A stretch of DNA of 64,000 bases from Microbulbifer guangxiensis (GCF_021729075.1 NZ_JAJSAQ010000002.1:248001-312000); one strand, 5' to 3'; positions 24,308-35,969 are shown, counted from the stretch's first letter. Numbers and translations: made by a program. Notes: generated from the sequence alone by a model not told the origin.

Positions 24308-25612
24308 TTACTTGTTCCGCACCCGGTACTCCGCCGACCGCGCGTGCGCTTCGAGGCCCTCGCCCCGCGCGAGCGTGGCGGCCACCCGACCCAGCGCGTC
24401 CGCGCCCTCCGGGGAGCAATAAATGATCGAGCTGCGCTTCTGGAAATCGTAGACCCCGAGCGGGGACGAGAAGCGGGCCGTGCCACTGGTGGGCAGCACG
24501 TGGTTCGGTCCTGCGCAGTAGTCGCCCAGCGCCTCAGCGGTGTGGCGGCCCAGGAAGATGGCACCGGCATTGCGGATCAGTGGCAGGTACTTCTCCGGAT
24601 CCGCCACCGAAACCTCCAGGTGCTCCGGCGCAATGCGGTTCGAGATCGCGATGGCCGCCTCAATGGAGTCCACGGCAATCAGCGCACTGCGCTCTTTCAG
24701 CGAGACGGCAGCGATGTCCCGCCGGGGCAGCTCTGCCAGCAGCTTTTCCAGCGAGCGTTCCACCGCATCAAGGAACTCCTGGTCGGGGCTGACCAGGATC
24801 GACTGCGCCTGCTCATCGTGCTCGGCCTGGGACAGCAGATCCATGGCAATCCAGTCCGGATCCGTCCCCCCGTCACAAATCACAAGAATTTCTGACGGAC
24901 CGGCAATCATGTCGATAGCGACCTGGCCGAAGACGGCGCGCTTGGCCGAGGCGACGAAGATATTGCCGGGACCGACGATCTTGTCCACCTTCGGCACCGT
25001 CTCGGTACCGTAAGCCAGTGCCGCGACAGCCTGGGCGCCACCAATGGTGAACACCCGATCCACGCCGGCAATCGCAGCGGCCGCCAGCACCAGATCACTG
25101 ATCTGGTTATCGGGGGCCGGCACCACCATGATCACCTCGTCGACACCGGCGACCTTCGCGGGTATTGCATTCATGAGTACCGACGAGGGATAACTCGCCT
25201 TGCCGCCGGGCACGTAGATGCCCACGCGCTCCATGGGGGTAATCTGCTGGCCGAGCACGGTGCCATCCGCCTCACGGTACTGCCAGGACTCCTGTTTCTG
25301 GTGCTCGTGGTAGGCGCGCACTCGTCCCGCAGCAGCCTCCAGCGCCCGGCGGGCTTCCGGCTCGATCCGCTCCCGCGCCGCCTGCAATTCCGCAGCTGAC
25401 ACTATGAAGTCACCACCGCTGTGCAGCTGGCGGCGGTCGAACTGATTGGTATAGGCAATGACGGCGGTGTCGCCGGCCGTGCGGACTTCGCGAAGGATCT
25501 CCGCTACCGTTTCCTCCACCCGGCGATCGGCAACCGACTCCCAGGCCAGCAATAGTTCCAGCTGGGCATCAAAATCCGGGGCGAGACTGTCTAACTGGCG
25601 AATGACGGCCAT
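24308..25612 (-). CDS. hisD: Histidinol dehydrogenase
   Basis: Catalyses the last two steps of histidine synthesis, histidinol to histidine, with NAD and a zinc ion. 434 residues, standard. Family signature is present around [20 protein letters not shown], followed by [18 protein letters not shown], where Gln and His bind zinc; catalytic Glu/His lie in RIAPEHLEV, and the C-terminal block [20 protein letters not shown] is intact. Last gene of the mlaC-ibaG-murA-hisG-hisD run. The hisC that often follows is not here. Confidence 0.97.
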   Translation of the reverse strand: MAVIRQLDSLAPDFDAQLELLLAWESVADRRVEETVAEILREVRTAGDTAVIAYTNQFDRRQLHSGGDFIVSAAELQAARERIEPEARRALEAAAGRVRAYHEHQKQESWQYREADGTVLGQQITPMERVGIYVPGGKASYPSSVLMNAIPAKVAGVDEVIMVVPAPDNQISDLVLAAAAIAGVDRVFTIGGAQAVAALAYGTETVPKVDKIVGPGNIFVASAKRAVFGQVAIDMIAGPSEILVICDGGTDPDWIAMDLLSQAEHDEQAQSILVSPDQEFLDAVERSLEKLLAELPRRDIAAVSLKERSALIAVDSIEAAIAISNRIAPEHLEVSVADPEKYLPLIRNAGAIFLGRHTAEALGDYCAGPNHVLPTSGTARFSSPLGVYDFQKRSSIIYCSPEGADALGRVAATLARGEGLEAHARSAEYRVRNK

Positions 25613-25677
25613 GGCTTTGACCCTGCTCCTGCTCTGACTTGTTCTTCTGTCTGTTGACCGGCTCTCGAATATCGGAA

Positions 25678-26316
25678 TTATGCCACCGGCTCTGTCCCGA
25701 CCGCGGCGGAAAGACGGTCTATCAGCGTGCGAATCGGCTCGTACTTCATCTTCATCGACGCCTTGTTCACGATCAGCCGGCTGCTGATCTGGGCGATGGT
25801 ATCCCGCGCTTCCAGACCGTTGGCCCTGAGGGTATTACCGGTATCCACGATATCCACGATCTCATCGGCCAGCCCCATCAGGGGAGCCAGCTCCATGGCG
25901 CCGTAGAGCTTAATGATATCCGCCTGGCGCCCCTGCGCGGCGTAATAGCGCCGCGCACTCTCGACAAACTTGGTCGCTACCTTGATGCGCCCGCGGGGCA
26001 GCTCGGCGCCGCGGATGCCCGCCGTCATCAAGCGGCAGCGGGCAATACCAAGATCGAGGGGTTCGTAAATACCGTCAGTGCGATGTTCCAGCAGGGTGTC
26101 CTTGCCCGCCACTCCCAGGTCCGCGGCACCGTGCTGAACATAGGTGGGGACATCGGAGCCGCGCAGCAACAGCAGCCGCACTCCCTCCCGGTTGGTGTCG
26201 AAAATCAGCTTGCGGCTGCTGCCGATATCTTCGGCGGGCTCCAGCCCGGCGGCAGCCAGCAGCGGCAGGGTTTCCTTGAGGATTCTTCCCTTGGTCAGGG
26301 CAATGGTAATCTGCAT
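25678..26316 (-). CDS. hisG: ATP phosphoribosyltransferase, short form
   Basis: First, committed step of histidine synthesis: ATP and PRPP give phosphoribosyl-ATP. 212 residues, so it is the short form that lacks the C-terminal regulatory domain and normally needs HisZ for activity and feedback; hisZ is not in this window. The N-terminus [20 protein letters not shown] and the PRPP loop region [16 protein letters not shown] are typical. Lies between murA and hisD, 65 bases from hisD. Confidence 0.96.
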   Translation of the reverse strand: MQITIALTKGRILKETLPLLAAAGLEPAEDIGSSRKLIFDTNREGVRLLLLRGSDVPTYVQHGAADLGVAGKDTLLEHRTDGIYEPLDLGIARCRLMTAGIRGAELPRGRIKVATKFVESARRYYAAQGRQADIIKLYGAMELAPLMGLADEIVDIVDTGNTLRANGLEARDTIAQISSRLIVNKASMKMKYEPIRTLIDRLSAAVGTEPVA

Positions 26317-26401
26317 GACGATTATGGATTGTTGTGACTATCAGCGCGGGGCAGCCCCGCGGCACTTACGGATACTTCTGGTGAACGACCCCCCGCTTGG
26401 C

Positions 26402-27909
<1,508 letters not shown>

Positions 27910-27999
27910 AGGCGGGAAAACACAGAGTTGGATTGCAAAATAGCGCGGCAGTGTAATGGAATCGGCCGGACCGCGCAGCCGCAGGGCCCGGCCGGTCGC

Positions 28000-28650
28000 T
28001 TAACTGACCTGGTCAGCAACCTGATCTGCCGACCAGTTCGCAATGACCTTGTCGATGTCGCCATGGGTCTGCATGGCCTGGGCGAACTGGCTGCGGAAAG
28101 TCTTGCCGAGATTCACACCATTGAGAATCACGTTGATCAGTTTCCACTGGCCGGCACGGTTGCGTACCAGGGTATAGGAAACCTTGGTGATCCCCTCCTT
28201 ACTGCGCACCTCCTGGAGCACGTTCACGCGGTTGCCTTTCGGGGCGGATCCCGGGTTCACCACGCGTACGTCCATCTCACCAAATGAAGCGACGCCGCGG
28301 GCAAAGGTAGCCACCAGATCCCGGCGGAAAGCACTGGTGAAGCGGGACTGCTGGGCTGCCGTCGCTTGCTTGGCATAGCTTCCCATCACGCCACGCGCGA
28401 TGAAATCAAAATCCACCACCGGCTCCAGCACCCGGTCTACGGCGCTGTAATAGCGCTGCGGGTCGGACTTGAGGTAGGAGGAATTGGAGCGGATCACGCC
28501 CAGCAGGTCCTGGGAGACGCCCTCGATCAAAGTGTAGGGGTTCTGCGCTGCACTTACCGCCGGAGCCCAGGCGGACAGCAGCAGGGTACAGAGTGCGGCC
28601 TGCAACAACAGGGTGAGCGGGTTGCGGCCGGTTACGGAATTAGCGTTCAC
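28000..28650 (-). CDS. mlaC: Periplasmic phospholipid-binding protein MlaC (Ttg2D)
   Basis: Periplasmic shuttle of the Mla system that carries phospholipids between the outer-membrane MlaA complex and inner-membrane MlaFEDB. 216 residues from the chosen start. A signal peptide (to about residue 32, ending VSA) precedes the Tol_Tol_Ttg2 domain (YYSAVDRVLEPVVDFDFIAR, then FTSAFRRDLVATFARGVASF, and the C-terminal GQWKLINVILNGVNLGKTFR). I prefer GTG 28648-28650 because GGGAG lies eight bases before it; ATG 28663-28665 is in frame but lacks a ribosome site. The usual mlaF, E, D (upstream) and mlaB (downstream, before ibaG) are absent at this locus. Confidence 0.92.
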   Translation of the reverse strand: MNANSVTGRNPLTLLLQAALCTLLLSAWAPAVSAAQNPYTLIEGVSQDLLGVIRSNSSYLKSDPQRYYSAVDRVLEPVVDFDFIARGVMGSYAKQATAAQQSRFTSAFRRDLVATFARGVASFGEMDVRVVNPGSAPKGNRVNVLQEVRSKEGITKVSYTLVRNRAGQWKLINVILNGVNLGKTFRSQFAQAMQTHGDIDKVIANWSADQVADQVS

Positions 28651-28700
28651 AAAAGTGTCTCCCATTTGGCAAATCGGTCCTTGGACGCGATGGGCGTCGT

Positions 28701-28724
28701 AAAGTGCCACGATACTGCCACTTT
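28701..28724. other. Terminator-like hairpin in the mlaC-yrbG divergent region
   Basis: AAAGTG and CACTTT flank a 12-base loop and a T tract continues on the plus strand. No plus-strand gene precedes it. It may be a relic of rearranged DNA upstream of mlaC, or chance. Confidence 0.3.
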
Positions 28725-28898
28725 TTCTGACTGGATCAGTCCATGTAAAGCCAGCCGGCATCCGGTGATTTCCACTGAGGCTGACAGCGACGGCGGCAGA
28801 CTATACCATGGCCCCGCCCGCGGGTGTTGTGGCCCCCATTACAGTCGGGCACATCCGCACATCTCATTTTTTCACCTAAATCATTCTTTGAGGGTAGC

Positions 28899-29864
28899 AT
28901 GCCGGAAGTATGGCAGGCGGCGCTGGCATTGCTCGCCGGATTGGCCGGACTCGTCTGGGGCGCTGACCGTTTTGTCGCGGGCAGTGCAGCTCTGGCGCTG
29001 CGCCTGGGACTCTCCAAGCTGGTCATCGGGCTGACGATTGTCTCTTTCGGCACATCCGCGCCCGAGATCCTGGTCGCCGTCAGCGCCGCACACCGCGGCA
29101 CCGGTGAGCTTGCGGTGGGCAATGCACTGGGCTCCAACCTGGCCAATATCGGCCTCGTTCTCGGCGCCACGGCACTGATCGCGCCGCTGCCGGTCCGCCG
29201 ACATCTGCTGGGCCAGGAGATCCCGGTCCTGCTCGCGGTGACCGTACTGGCGGGCTTCGTCCTGCGCGATGCCCGGTTGACCGCTGGCGAGGGAGCGCTC
29301 CTGATCGCCCTGCTGCTTTTACTGTTGTGGATGACCGTGCGCCTGAAGAAGCACCACCACGGCAGCGAAGAGGAAGACGTCGAGATTCGTGACTACACCG
29401 CAGCGCGGGGCTTTCTCTGGTTCGGCGTCGGACTCGCGGCCCTGCTGGCCAGCGCCGACATCCTGGTCTGGGGTGCGAGCCACCTGGCCACCGCTGCCGG
29501 AATCAGCCCACTGGTAATCGGCCTCACCGTCGTGGCCGTCGGCACCAGCCTGCCGGAACTGGCTGCATCGGTTGCCAGCGCCCTCAAGGGCCACTTTGAC
29601 CTCGCCATCGGCAATGTGGTCGGCTCGAATGTCTTCAACATTCTCGCAGTGATGCCCGTTCCCGGTATCATCGCCCCCCTGACGATGCAGGCAGAGGTGT
29701 TCCAGCGGGACTACCTCGCCATGCTGGCAATGACGCTGCTACTGGTGAGCGCACTGGCGGTGAGCCTCTGGCGGCGCCCCTATGGCGCCCGGCTTGGGCG
29801 GTGGACCGGCGCCCTGCTGCTCGGCAGCTATGGCGCTTACTACTGGCTCCTGCTCGCCACCTGA
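28899..29864 (+). CDS. yrbG: Calcium/sodium antiporter, YrbG family (CaCA)
   Basis: Inner-membrane cation exchanger of the Ca2+:cation antiporter superfamily. 321 residues in two inverted halves of about five membrane helices. Each half carries the alpha-repeat motif: VIGLTIVSFGTSAPEILVAV with GNALGSNLANIGLV in the first, and VIGLTVVAVGTSLPELAASV with GNVVGSNVFNILAV in the second, with the ion-binding Glu in each. A His/Glu-rich loop lies between them. Upstream of kdsD as in E. coli and Pseudomonas relatives. The ATG is preceded by GAGGGTAGC. Confidence 0.94.
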   Translation: MPEVWQAALALLAGLAGLVWGADRFVAGSAALALRLGLSKLVIGLTIVSFGTSAPEILVAVSAAHRGTGELAVGNALGSNLANIGLVLGATALIAPLPVRRHLLGQEIPVLLAVTVLAGFVLRDARLTAGEGALLIALLLLLLWMTVRLKKHHHGSEEEDVEIRDYTAARGFLWFGVGLAALLASADILVWGASHLATAAGISPLVIGLTVVAVGTSLPELAASVASALKGHFDLAIGNVVGSNVFNILAVMPVPGIIAPLTMQAEVFQRDYLAMLAMTLLLVSALAVSLWRRPYGARLGRWTGALLLGSYGAYYWLLLAT

Positions 29865-29917
29865 GCGGCGGCAGGCGAATTCCTACACTCTATTAAAGCT
29901 GTTTGCAGAGATACGCA

Positions 29918-30889
29918 ATGACCCAGGACCTGATCATACAAGCGGGCCGGCGCACCATCCTGATGGAAACCGAGGCGGTTGCCGCGCTGGAAAATCGCAT
30001 CAATGCCGACTTCAAGAGAGCCTGCGAGCTGATCCTGCAGTGTCGCGGCCGCACCATCGTCACCGGCATGGGCAAGTCCGGCCACGTGGGCGGCAAGATT
30101 GCCGCCACCCTGGCCAGCACCGGCACCCCGAGCTTCTTCGTACACCCCGGTGAGGCCAGCCACGGTGACCTGGGCATGATCACCCGCGAGGACCTGGTCA
30201 TCGCCATCTCCAACTCCGGCTCCTCCGCCGAAGTGCTCACCCTGCTGCCGCTGCTCAAGCGACTGGGCATCCCGATGATCAGCATGACGGGCAAGCCGGA
30301 GTCCCCGCTCGCCCAGGCCGCTGACGTCAACCTGGACATCTCTGTGGCGACCGAAGCCTGCCCGCTGAACCTGGCGCCCACCTCCTCCACCACCGTCACC
30401 CTGGTGATGGGTGATGCCCTGGCAGTGGCCCTGCTGGAAGCCCGGGGCTTTACCGCCGAGGACTTCGCCTTTTCCCATCCCGGCGGCGCACTGGGGCGGC
30501 GCCTGCTGCTGAAGGTCGAGGACGTCATGCACGCGGGCGACGAGCTGCCGCAGGTCTCCCCGGAAACGCCGCTGTCCAAGGCCCTGCTGGAAATGACCAG
30601 CAAGGGCTTCGGCATGACCACGGTGGTAGACCATAACGGCACCCTGCTCGGGGTCTTCACCGACGGCGACCTGCGCCGGGTCATCGACCACAAGATCGAG
30701 CTGGACACGGCCACCATGGAAACCGTCATGAGCCGGCGGCCGAAGACCGTCTCCCGGGAAACCCTGGCCGCGGAAGCCCTGCGCGTCATGGAGGACAACC
30801 GCATTACAGCGCTGGTGGTCGAGGACGATGCCCACCACCCCGTCGGCCTGCTGCATATGCACGATATACTGCGCGCTGGCGTAATCTGA
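29918..30889 (+). CDS. kdsD: D-arabinose 5-phosphate isomerase
   Basis: Interconverts ribulose 5-phosphate and arabinose 5-phosphate, the first step toward the Kdo of LPS. 323 residues. A SIS domain (about 35-185) contains TGMGKSGHVGGKIAATLAST, the catalytic-site HPGEASHGDLGM and ISNSGSSAEVL; FSHPGGALGRRLLLKVEDVM links to two CBS domains (205-323). Start at ATG 29918 gives the standard N-terminus. First of the kdsD-kdsC-lptCAB run. Confidence 0.97.
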   Translation: MTQDLIIQAGRRTILMETEAVAALENRINADFKRACELILQCRGRTIVTGMGKSGHVGGKIAATLASTGTPSFFVHPGEASHGDLGMITREDLVIAISNSGSSAEVLTLLPLLKRLGIPMISMTGKPESPLAQAADVNLDISVATEACPLNLAPTSSTTVTLVMGDALAVALLEARGFTAEDFAFSHPGGALGRRLLLKVEDVMHAGDELPQVSPETPLSKALLEMTSKGFGMTTVVDHNGTLLGVFTDGDLRRVIDHKIELDTATMETVMSRRPKTVSRETLAAEALRVMEDNRITALVVEDDAHHPVGLLHMHDILRAGVI

Positions 30890-30902
30890 TCAAGCAGAGG
30901 GA

Positions 30903-31478
30903 ATGAATTCCGTGAGCTCCAAGCACAAAGAAAAAGACCAGGCCCACAACGAACAGATCGACCACAAGCTTGCCCGGGTACGACACCTGGTGCTGGATGT
31001 GGATGGCGTTCTCACCGATGGCCGCCTGTACTTCGACAACAGCGGCAATGAGCTGAAAACCTTCAGCACCCTCGACGGCCACGGCATCAAGATGCTGCAG
31101 AAATCCGGCGTGCAGGTGGCTATCATCACCGGCCGGCGCTCCAGTGTGGTCGAGCGCCGTGCACACGATCTCGGCGTGCACAAACTAATCCAGGGCCGCG
31201 AAGACAAGTTCACCGCCCTCAAGGAGCTGTTCGGCGAGGACGGTTACCGCCTGGAGGACATCGCCTATGTGGGTGACGACTACCCGGATCTGCTGGTGAT
31301 GAAACGCGTGGGCTGTCCAATTTCCGTACCCAACGCCGCACCGCCGGTGCGTGAGCACGCCATCTGGGTGACCGAGGCCCGCGGTGGCGAGGGCGCGGTC
31401 CGCGAGGTCTGTGACCGCATCATGAAAGCCCAGGGCACCTTTGACACCGCCCTCGCCCCCTATCTGCAAACCGACTGA
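30903..31478 (+). CDS. kdsC: 3-deoxy-D-manno-octulosonate 8-phosphate phosphatase
   Basis: HAD-type phosphatase that releases Kdo from Kdo-8-phosphate. 191 residues. HAD motif I is DVDGVLTDG, motif II Thr lies in VAIITGRRS, and motif IV is AYVGDDYPDL. The conserved Kdo tail with PVREHAIWVTEARGGEGAVR is present. The start is either ATG 30903 or GTG 30912; the purine-rich AGAGGG lies better for the GTG, but both give the same domain. A short charged N-terminal extension precedes the domain. Confidence 0.97.
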   Translation: MNSVSSKHKEKDQAHNEQIDHKLARVRHLVLDVDGVLTDGRLYFDNSGNELKTFSTLDGHGIKMLQKSGVQVAIITGRRSSVVERRAHDLGVHKLIQGREDKFTALKELFGEDGYRLEDIAYVGDDYPDLLVMKRVGCPISVPNAAPPVREHAIWVTEARGGEGAVREVCDRIMKAQGTFDTALAPYLQTD

Positions 31479-31498
31479 GTGGCGCCAAGGAGACCCCA

Positions 31499-32065
31499 AT
31501 GCGCACCTGGCTACCCCTCGCCATCGTCGTCGCCCTGATCAGTGTGGGCCTGTGGTTTTCCGAGAGCCCACCGGAGCAGCTCCTCGGCAAGCGGCCCACC
31601 CCCAAGGAACAGAACCGGGCCGCGGACCTGATCATCCGGGGGGCCCAAACCCGCCACTTCGGCACTGACGGCACCCTCGCCTATCGGGTGGATGCCGACA
31701 GCATTACCTACTTCCAGTTCGCCCGGCGCGACCGCGCCAACCTGGAACAACCGCGCATCGTCTTCTACCAGGGAGAGGCTCCGCGCTGGCGCACTGAATC
31801 ACGGATAGGCGTAGCCCATAACAACGGCGAGCGGGTGGTACTGCGCGGCAACGTCAATATCTGGGAGCTGCCGGAGAGAGGTGGGATCCACCTGCAGACC
31901 CCGTCGATCACCATCAAACCGCGTCAGGAATACGCCGAGACGGACAAAGTTGTTAAGATTGCGGCCGGCGCGAACCGCACCGAGGGCCGCGGCCTGCGTG
32001 CCTTCCTGAAAGACGACCGGGTGGAAATCCTCGCCGAGGTACAGAGCATCTATGAAAACAAGTAA
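31499..32065 (+). CDS. lptC: LPS export protein LptC
   Basis: Bitopic inner-membrane protein that receives LPS from LptB2FG and passes it to LptA. 188 residues. One N-terminal membrane helix (about 4-21) and a periplasmic beta-jellyroll domain, recognised by LAYRVDADSITYF and the later VVLRGNVNIWE and ITIKPRQEYAETDKVVKI pattern. Overlaps lptA by 14 bases, suggesting coupled translation. Confidence 0.92.
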   Translation: MRTWLPLAIVVALISVGLWFSESPPEQLLGKRPTPKEQNRAADLIIRGAQTRHFGTDGTLAYRVDADSITYFQFARRDRANLEQPRIVFYQGEAPRWRTESRIGVAHNNGERVVLRGNVNIWELPERGGIHLQTPSITIKPRQEYAETDKVVKIAAGANRTEGRGLRAFLKDDRVEILAEVQSIYENK

Positions 32066-32591
32066 CCTGCTGCGACCACTGGTCGCCTTCGCCCTGCTGT
32101 CGTTCGGCACCATGGCCCTCGCCCTGCCCGGGGACCGCGATCAACCGATCAAGGTGAAGTCCGACCACTTTGACGGCAACCGGGGCAAGAACCTGTTCGT
32201 TTACAGCGGCAACGTGCAGATTTCCCAGGGCTCATTGCAGATTCGCGCCGACCGGGTCGAGGTGTACGGCACCGCCGAGGGGGAGATCCAGAAGGTGGTC
32301 GCCACCGGCAAGCCCGCCCATTTCCAGCAGCAGGTGCAGCAGAGCCAGAGCCCGGTCAAGGCCAAGGCGCTGCGCATTGAGTTCCGCGTCAACGCCGATG
32401 AACTCCAGCTATCCGGTGATGCCCATGTGGACCGTGACGGCAACACCCTGGCTGCGGAGAAGATTGACTACGACCTGAACAGCGAGCAAATCCAGGCCCA
32501 GGGACAATCCGGCAATGGACGCGTGGAGATGATCTGGAAGCCGGAGAAGAAGCCAGCGGAACAGGCTACCGAGGGCCCGGAAACCCCGTGA
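32052..32591 (+). CDS. lptA: LPS transport periplasmic protein LptA
   Basis: Forms the periplasmic filament along which LPS moves to the outer membrane. 179 residues. Signal peptide ends near ALA (about residue 24), followed by the OstA-like beta-jellyroll with [34 protein letters not shown] and [19 protein letters not shown] charged Pro/Glu/Lys tail of about 20 residues ends the protein. Sits between lptC and lptB as expected. Confidence 0.95.
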   Translation: MKTSNLLRPLVAFALLSFGTMALALPGDRDQPIKVKSDHFDGNRGKNLFVYSGNVQISQGSLQIRADRVEVYGTAEGEIQKVVATGKPAHFQQQVQQSQSPVKAKALRIEFRVNADELQLSGDAHVDRDGNTLAAEKIDYDLNSEQIQAQGQSGNGRVEMIWKPEKKPAEQATEGPETP

Positions 32592-32664
32592 CTTCCCCCG
32601 CCATTCCGGCACACTGGTTACCCGGGCGAGCCCCACAACGCCCACAACGACTGCGGAACAGACT

Positions 32665-33390
32665 ATGCCAAGGCTGAGAGCGTTACACCTCGCCAAACAG
32701 TACAAGAAAAGAAAGGTGGTCCAGGACGTCTCCGTCGAGGTCAGTAGCGGCCAGGTGGTGGGACTCCTGGGCCCCAACGGCGCTGGCAAGACCACGTGCT
32801 TCTATATGATTGCCGGCCTCGTACAGGCCGATGCCGGGCAGGTACTGATCGATGATGAAGACATCACCCGCCTGTCGATGCACGGTCGCGCCCGCAAGGG
32901 CATCGGTTACCTGCCCCAGGAGGCCTCCGTGTTCCGCCGCCTGTCCGTGCGGGACAATATCCTCGCCATTTTGCAGACCCGCAAGGACCTGACCCGCGCA
33001 CAGCGGGAAGATGCGGTGCAGGAGCTGCTGAGCGAATTCAACATTACCCATATCGAGGCCAGCCTGGGCATGGCCCTGTCAGGCGGCGAGCGCCGCCGAG
33101 TCGAGATCGCCCGGGCGCTGGCAACCGACCCGGACTTTGTGCTGCTGGATGAACCCTTTGCCGGCGTCGACCCCATCTCGGTCAATGACATCAAGCAGAT
33201 CATCCGCCACCTGCGCGACCGCGGCATCGGCGTGCTCATTACCGACCACAACGTGCGCGAAACCCTCGATATCTGCGAGAAAGCCTATATCGTCAGCGAA
33301 GGGCACATCATCGCTGCAGGTACACCCGCCGAGGTGCTGGCCAACCAGCAGGTTCGAGAAGTGTATTTGGGACACGAATTCACCATCTGA
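32665..33390 (+). CDS. lptB: LPS export ABC transporter ATPase LptB
   Basis: Energises LPS extraction from the inner membrane as part of LptB2FG. 241 residues. Walker [10 protein letters not shown] (about 34-42), Q-loop in [17 protein letters not shown], signature [15 protein letters not shown], Walker [14 protein letters not shown] and the switch His in [11 protein letters not shown]. lptF and lptG are not in this window, as usual. A strong hairpin follows before rpoN. Confidence 0.97.
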   Translation: MPRLRALHLAKQYKKRKVVQDVSVEVSSGQVVGLLGPNGAGKTTCFYMIAGLVQADAGQVLIDDEDITRLSMHGRARKGIGYLPQEASVFRRLSVRDNILAILQTRKDLTRAQREDAVQELLSEFNITHIEASLGMALSGGERRRVEIARALATDPDFVLLDEPFAGVDPISVNDIKQIIRHLRDRGIGVLITDHNVRETLDICEKAYIVSEGHIIAAGTPAEVLANQQVREVYLGHEFTI

Positions 33391-33398
33391 GCCCTTCC

Positions 33399-33434
33399 TG
33401 CGCCCCGCATCACCTGCTGATGCAGCGGGGCGCA
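33399..33434 (+). terminator. Strong GC-rich hairpin between lptB and rpoN
   Basis: TGCGCCCCGC and GCGGGGCGCA form a perfect ten-base stem, extended by an inner GCATC/GATGC pairing. No T tract follows, so it is a partial terminator, processing site or mRNA-end stabiliser rather than a clear intrinsic terminator. Confidence 0.5.
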
Positions 33435-33574
33435 ACAATGACCCCGCCCCCTTCGCCTGACCGGAAAATTGTCCGCGCAGTAGGCACAGTTATTGCTTGT
33501 AATTGATTCGGGCGAGGGGTAGTCTGCTGCATCGTTCAAGTCGATTGATCCGCCGAACGCATGTAACCCTCCGT

Positions 33575-35020
33575 ATGAAGCAGTCCCTGCAGTTAAAACT
33601 CGGCACTCAGCTGACCATGACGCCACAGCTCCAGCAGGCGATCAGGCTGCTGCAGCTGTCGACCCTGGATCTGCAGCAGGAGGTCCAGTCCGCCCTCGAC
33701 AGCAACCCGATGCTGGAGGTGGATGCCGAGGACTTCGATGACAGGGGCGCGGAGAACAATCCGGACAACCCAAACCAGAGCGAGACCGCGGAGGCATCCG
33801 CACCGGAAGCGGAAGCAGACTGGAGCGCGGATATCCCCACCGACCTGCCGGTCGACACCCAGTGGGATGACATCTACGGGTCCGGCAGCTACGGCGGCGC
33901 CCAGGAGGGTGATGACACTGCCCTGGAGCAACGCAACGCCGCCAACATCGGCCTCGCCGACCACCTGCTGTGGCAGCTCAACCTCACAGCCCTCTCCCCC
34001 GAAGACAAGCTGATTGCCGAAACCCTGATCGACGACCTGTCCCCCGCGGGGTTCCTGCAAACGACGGTCGCAGAACTGGCCGCAGCACTGGACGCCGGTG
34101 AAGACGAGGTGCTCGCGGTCCTCAAGGCAATACAGCAGTTTGAGCCGGCTGGCTGTGGAGCCCGCGACCTGCGCGAGTGCCTGATGCTGCAGCTGCGCCA
34201 GCTGCCCACGGATACCGCCTGGCTCAACGAGGCGACCCTGGTGGTCGACAAGTACCTGGATTTGCTGGGCAAACGGGACTTCCGCCAACTCAGCAGGCGC
34301 ACCCGGCTCACGGAGGCCCAGCTCGGCGAGGCCATCCGCCTGATCCAGACTTTGACGCCCCACCCGGGCGAGACCCTCGCCGCGGAGGAAACGCACTACG
34401 TAGTACCGGATATCATCGTCAGCCGCCGCGAGCAGCGCTGGCTGGTGGAACTGAACCCCGAGACCACGCCGCGCCTGCGCATTAACGACGGTTATGCGGC
34501 ACTGATCCGACGCGCTGACAATTCCAGCGACAACAACTACCTGAAGGACAACCTGCAGGAAGCACGCTGGTTCCTGAAAAGCCTGCAGAGTCGCAACGAG
34601 ACCTTGCTGAAGGTTGCCACCAGCATCGTGGAAAAACAGCAGGGCTTCTTCGAGCAGGGCCCCGAGGCCATGCGGCCCATGGTGCTGGCGGACATTGCCG
34701 AAAGCATCGGCATGCACGAGTCCACCATCTCCCGCGTGACCACCCAGAAGTACATGCTCACCCCCAGGGGCGTCTTCGAACTCAAGTACTTTTTCTCCAG
34801 CCACGTCAGCACCGACTCCGGTGAAGACGCCTCGTCCACCGCCATCCGCGCACTGATCCGCAAGCTGATTGACGCCGAACCGCCACGCAAGCCGCTTTCG
34901 GACAACAAAATCACCCAGGAACTGGACAACCAGGGCATCAAGGTGGCCCGACGCACCGTGGCCAAGTACCGCGAGTCCATGGGAATTCCCTCCTCCAGCG
35001 AACGCAAACGACTGGTCTGA
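33575..35020 (+). CDS. rpoN: RNA polymerase sigma-54 factor
   Basis: Sigma factor for -24/-12 promoters, dependent on AAA+ activators. 481 residues. Region I is the glutamine-rich start [13 protein letters not shown] with [12 protein letters not shown]; an acidic region II (about 50-120) follows; the C-terminal DNA-binding part ends with the RpoN box [17 protein letters not shown] 33575 gives the canonical N-terminus. Leads hpf-ptsN-rapZ-npr, the classical rpoN operon that connects sigma-54 to the nitrogen phosphotransferase system. Confidence 0.98.
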   Translation: MKQSLQLKLGTQLTMTPQLQQAIRLLQLSTLDLQQEVQSALDSNPMLEVDAEDFDDRGAENNPDNPNQSETAEASAPEAEADWSADIPTDLPVDTQWDDIYGSGSYGGAQEGDDTALEQRNAANIGLADHLLWQLNLTALSPEDKLIAETLIDDLSPAGFLQTTVAELAAALDAGEDEVLAVLKAIQQFEPAGCGARDLRECLMLQLRQLPTDTAWLNEATLVVDKYLDLLGKRDFRQLSRRTRLTEAQLGEAIRLIQTLTPHPGETLAAEETHYVVPDIIVSRREQRWLVELNPETTPRLRINDGYAALIRRADNSSDNNYLKDNLQEARWFLKSLQSRNETLLKVATSIVEKQQGFFEQGPEAMRPMVLADIAESIGMHESTISRVTTQKYMLTPRGVFELKYFFSSHVSTDSGEDASSTAIRALIRKLIDAEPPRKPLSDNKITQELDNQGIKVARRTVAKYRESMGIPSSSERKRLV

Positions 35021-35213
35021 CACCCCCGGCCAAACCTTCACTCGACCCGCCCGAGAGTAACGGTCACGCTTCTGTGGCGCGCGATCACACCGGCGTGACA
35101 ACCGAATAGCGAAGTTTGAGTGTATCCTTCCAATCTGGCGAACTTCCTAGTAGGGTTGCCGCCCTGAAGAGGGGGTACCGCCTGATTGCGATCCACCCTT
35201 TGAGGAGATTTCC

Positions 35214-35504
35214 ATGCAGATCAACATCAGTGGCAGACACCTGGACGTAAGCCCAGCCCTTCGCGATTACTGTCTCGAAAAACTGGATAAACTTGCCAAC
35301 CACAATGATTTGATCACCAATGCGCAGGTTACCCTTTCGATCGAACGGGAGATCCAGCGCGCAGAAGCCCTGATGCACGTCAACGGGACCGAGGTCTTCG
35401 CCAATGCTGAGGCGGATGACATGTATGCGGCGATCGACGGTCTGACGGACAAACTCGACCGCCAGCTGTTGAAACATAAAGAGAAGTTGCGCAAGCACCG
35501 CTAG
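35214..35504 (+). CDS. hpf: Ribosome hibernation promoting factor, short form
   Basis: Binds the 30S decoding region and promotes 100S ribosome dimers with RMF in stationary phase. 96 residues, the short gammaproteobacterial type. Family blocks are MQINISGRHLDVSPALRDY, KLDKLANHNDLITNAQVTLS and DDMYAAIDGLTDKLDRQLLK. A good ribosome site (TTTGAGGAGA) precedes ATG 35214. A 190-base gap after rpoN may hold its own promoter, none clear. ptsN starts three bases after its stop. Confidence 0.96.
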   Translation: MQINISGRHLDVSPALRDYCLEKLDKLANHNDLITNAQVTLSIEREIQRAEALMHVNGTEVFANAEADDMYAAIDGLTDKLDRQLLKHKEKLRKHR

Positions 35505-35507
35505 CTT

Positions 35508-35969
35508 ATGACATTGGAAGCATTACTCTCTCCCCGCCTGAGCCTCTGCAATCTGGCGGGGAGCAGCAAAAAGAAGTTGCTGCTGAATATTGCCCAGGCC
35601 ATTGCAGAACAATACCCACAACTCGACTCTGACACCGTCTTCAACCAGCTGATTGCCCGTGAGCGCCTGGGCTCTACGGGCATTGGCGAGGGTGTCGCTA
35701 TTCCCCACTGTCGGCTGCCGGGCTGTGAACACCCCATCGGCGTACTCTGCACCACCGAGCCGGGAGTGGATTTTGACGCCGCAGACCGCCAGCCAGTGGA
35801 CCTGTTGTTCGCCCTGCTGGTGCCCGAGGACAGTGAGCAGGAGCACCTGGACACCCTGGCCCAGATCGCCGGCCTGTTCAGCGACAGTCGCGTGCGGGAA
35901 AAGCTGCGCGCTGCCGGAAGCGGCGACGAACTCTACGCGCTGGCCATCGACAGCGCTGCCGCTGCATAA
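35508..35969 (+). CDS. ptsN: PTS IIA-like nitrogen regulatory protein
   Basis: Terminal phosphoacceptor of the nitrogen PTS; its phosphorylation state regulates potassium transport and other targets. 153 residues. The phosphorylated His lies in GEGVAIPHCRLPG (about residue 66). It shows the family's VPEDSEQEHLDTLAQIAGLF block. Three bases after hpf and followed by rapZ. Confidence 0.96.
   Translation: MTLEALLSPRLSLCNLAGSSKKKLLLNIAQAIAEQYPQLDSDTVFNQLIARERLGSTGIGEGVAIPHCRLPGCEHPIGVLCTTEPGVDFDAADRQPVDLLFALLVPEDSEQEHLDTLAQIAGLFSDSRVREKLRAAGSGDELYALAIDSAAAA

Noticed and set aside
25678..26316. HisG looks truncated (212 residues)
   Set aside because: It is the normal short form that works with HisZ, not a truncation.
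33593..35101. Long minus-strand open frame (about 500 codons) opposite rpoN
   Set aside because: It is the codon shadow of rpoN in GC-rich DNA; its translation has no recognisable domain and rpoN is certain.
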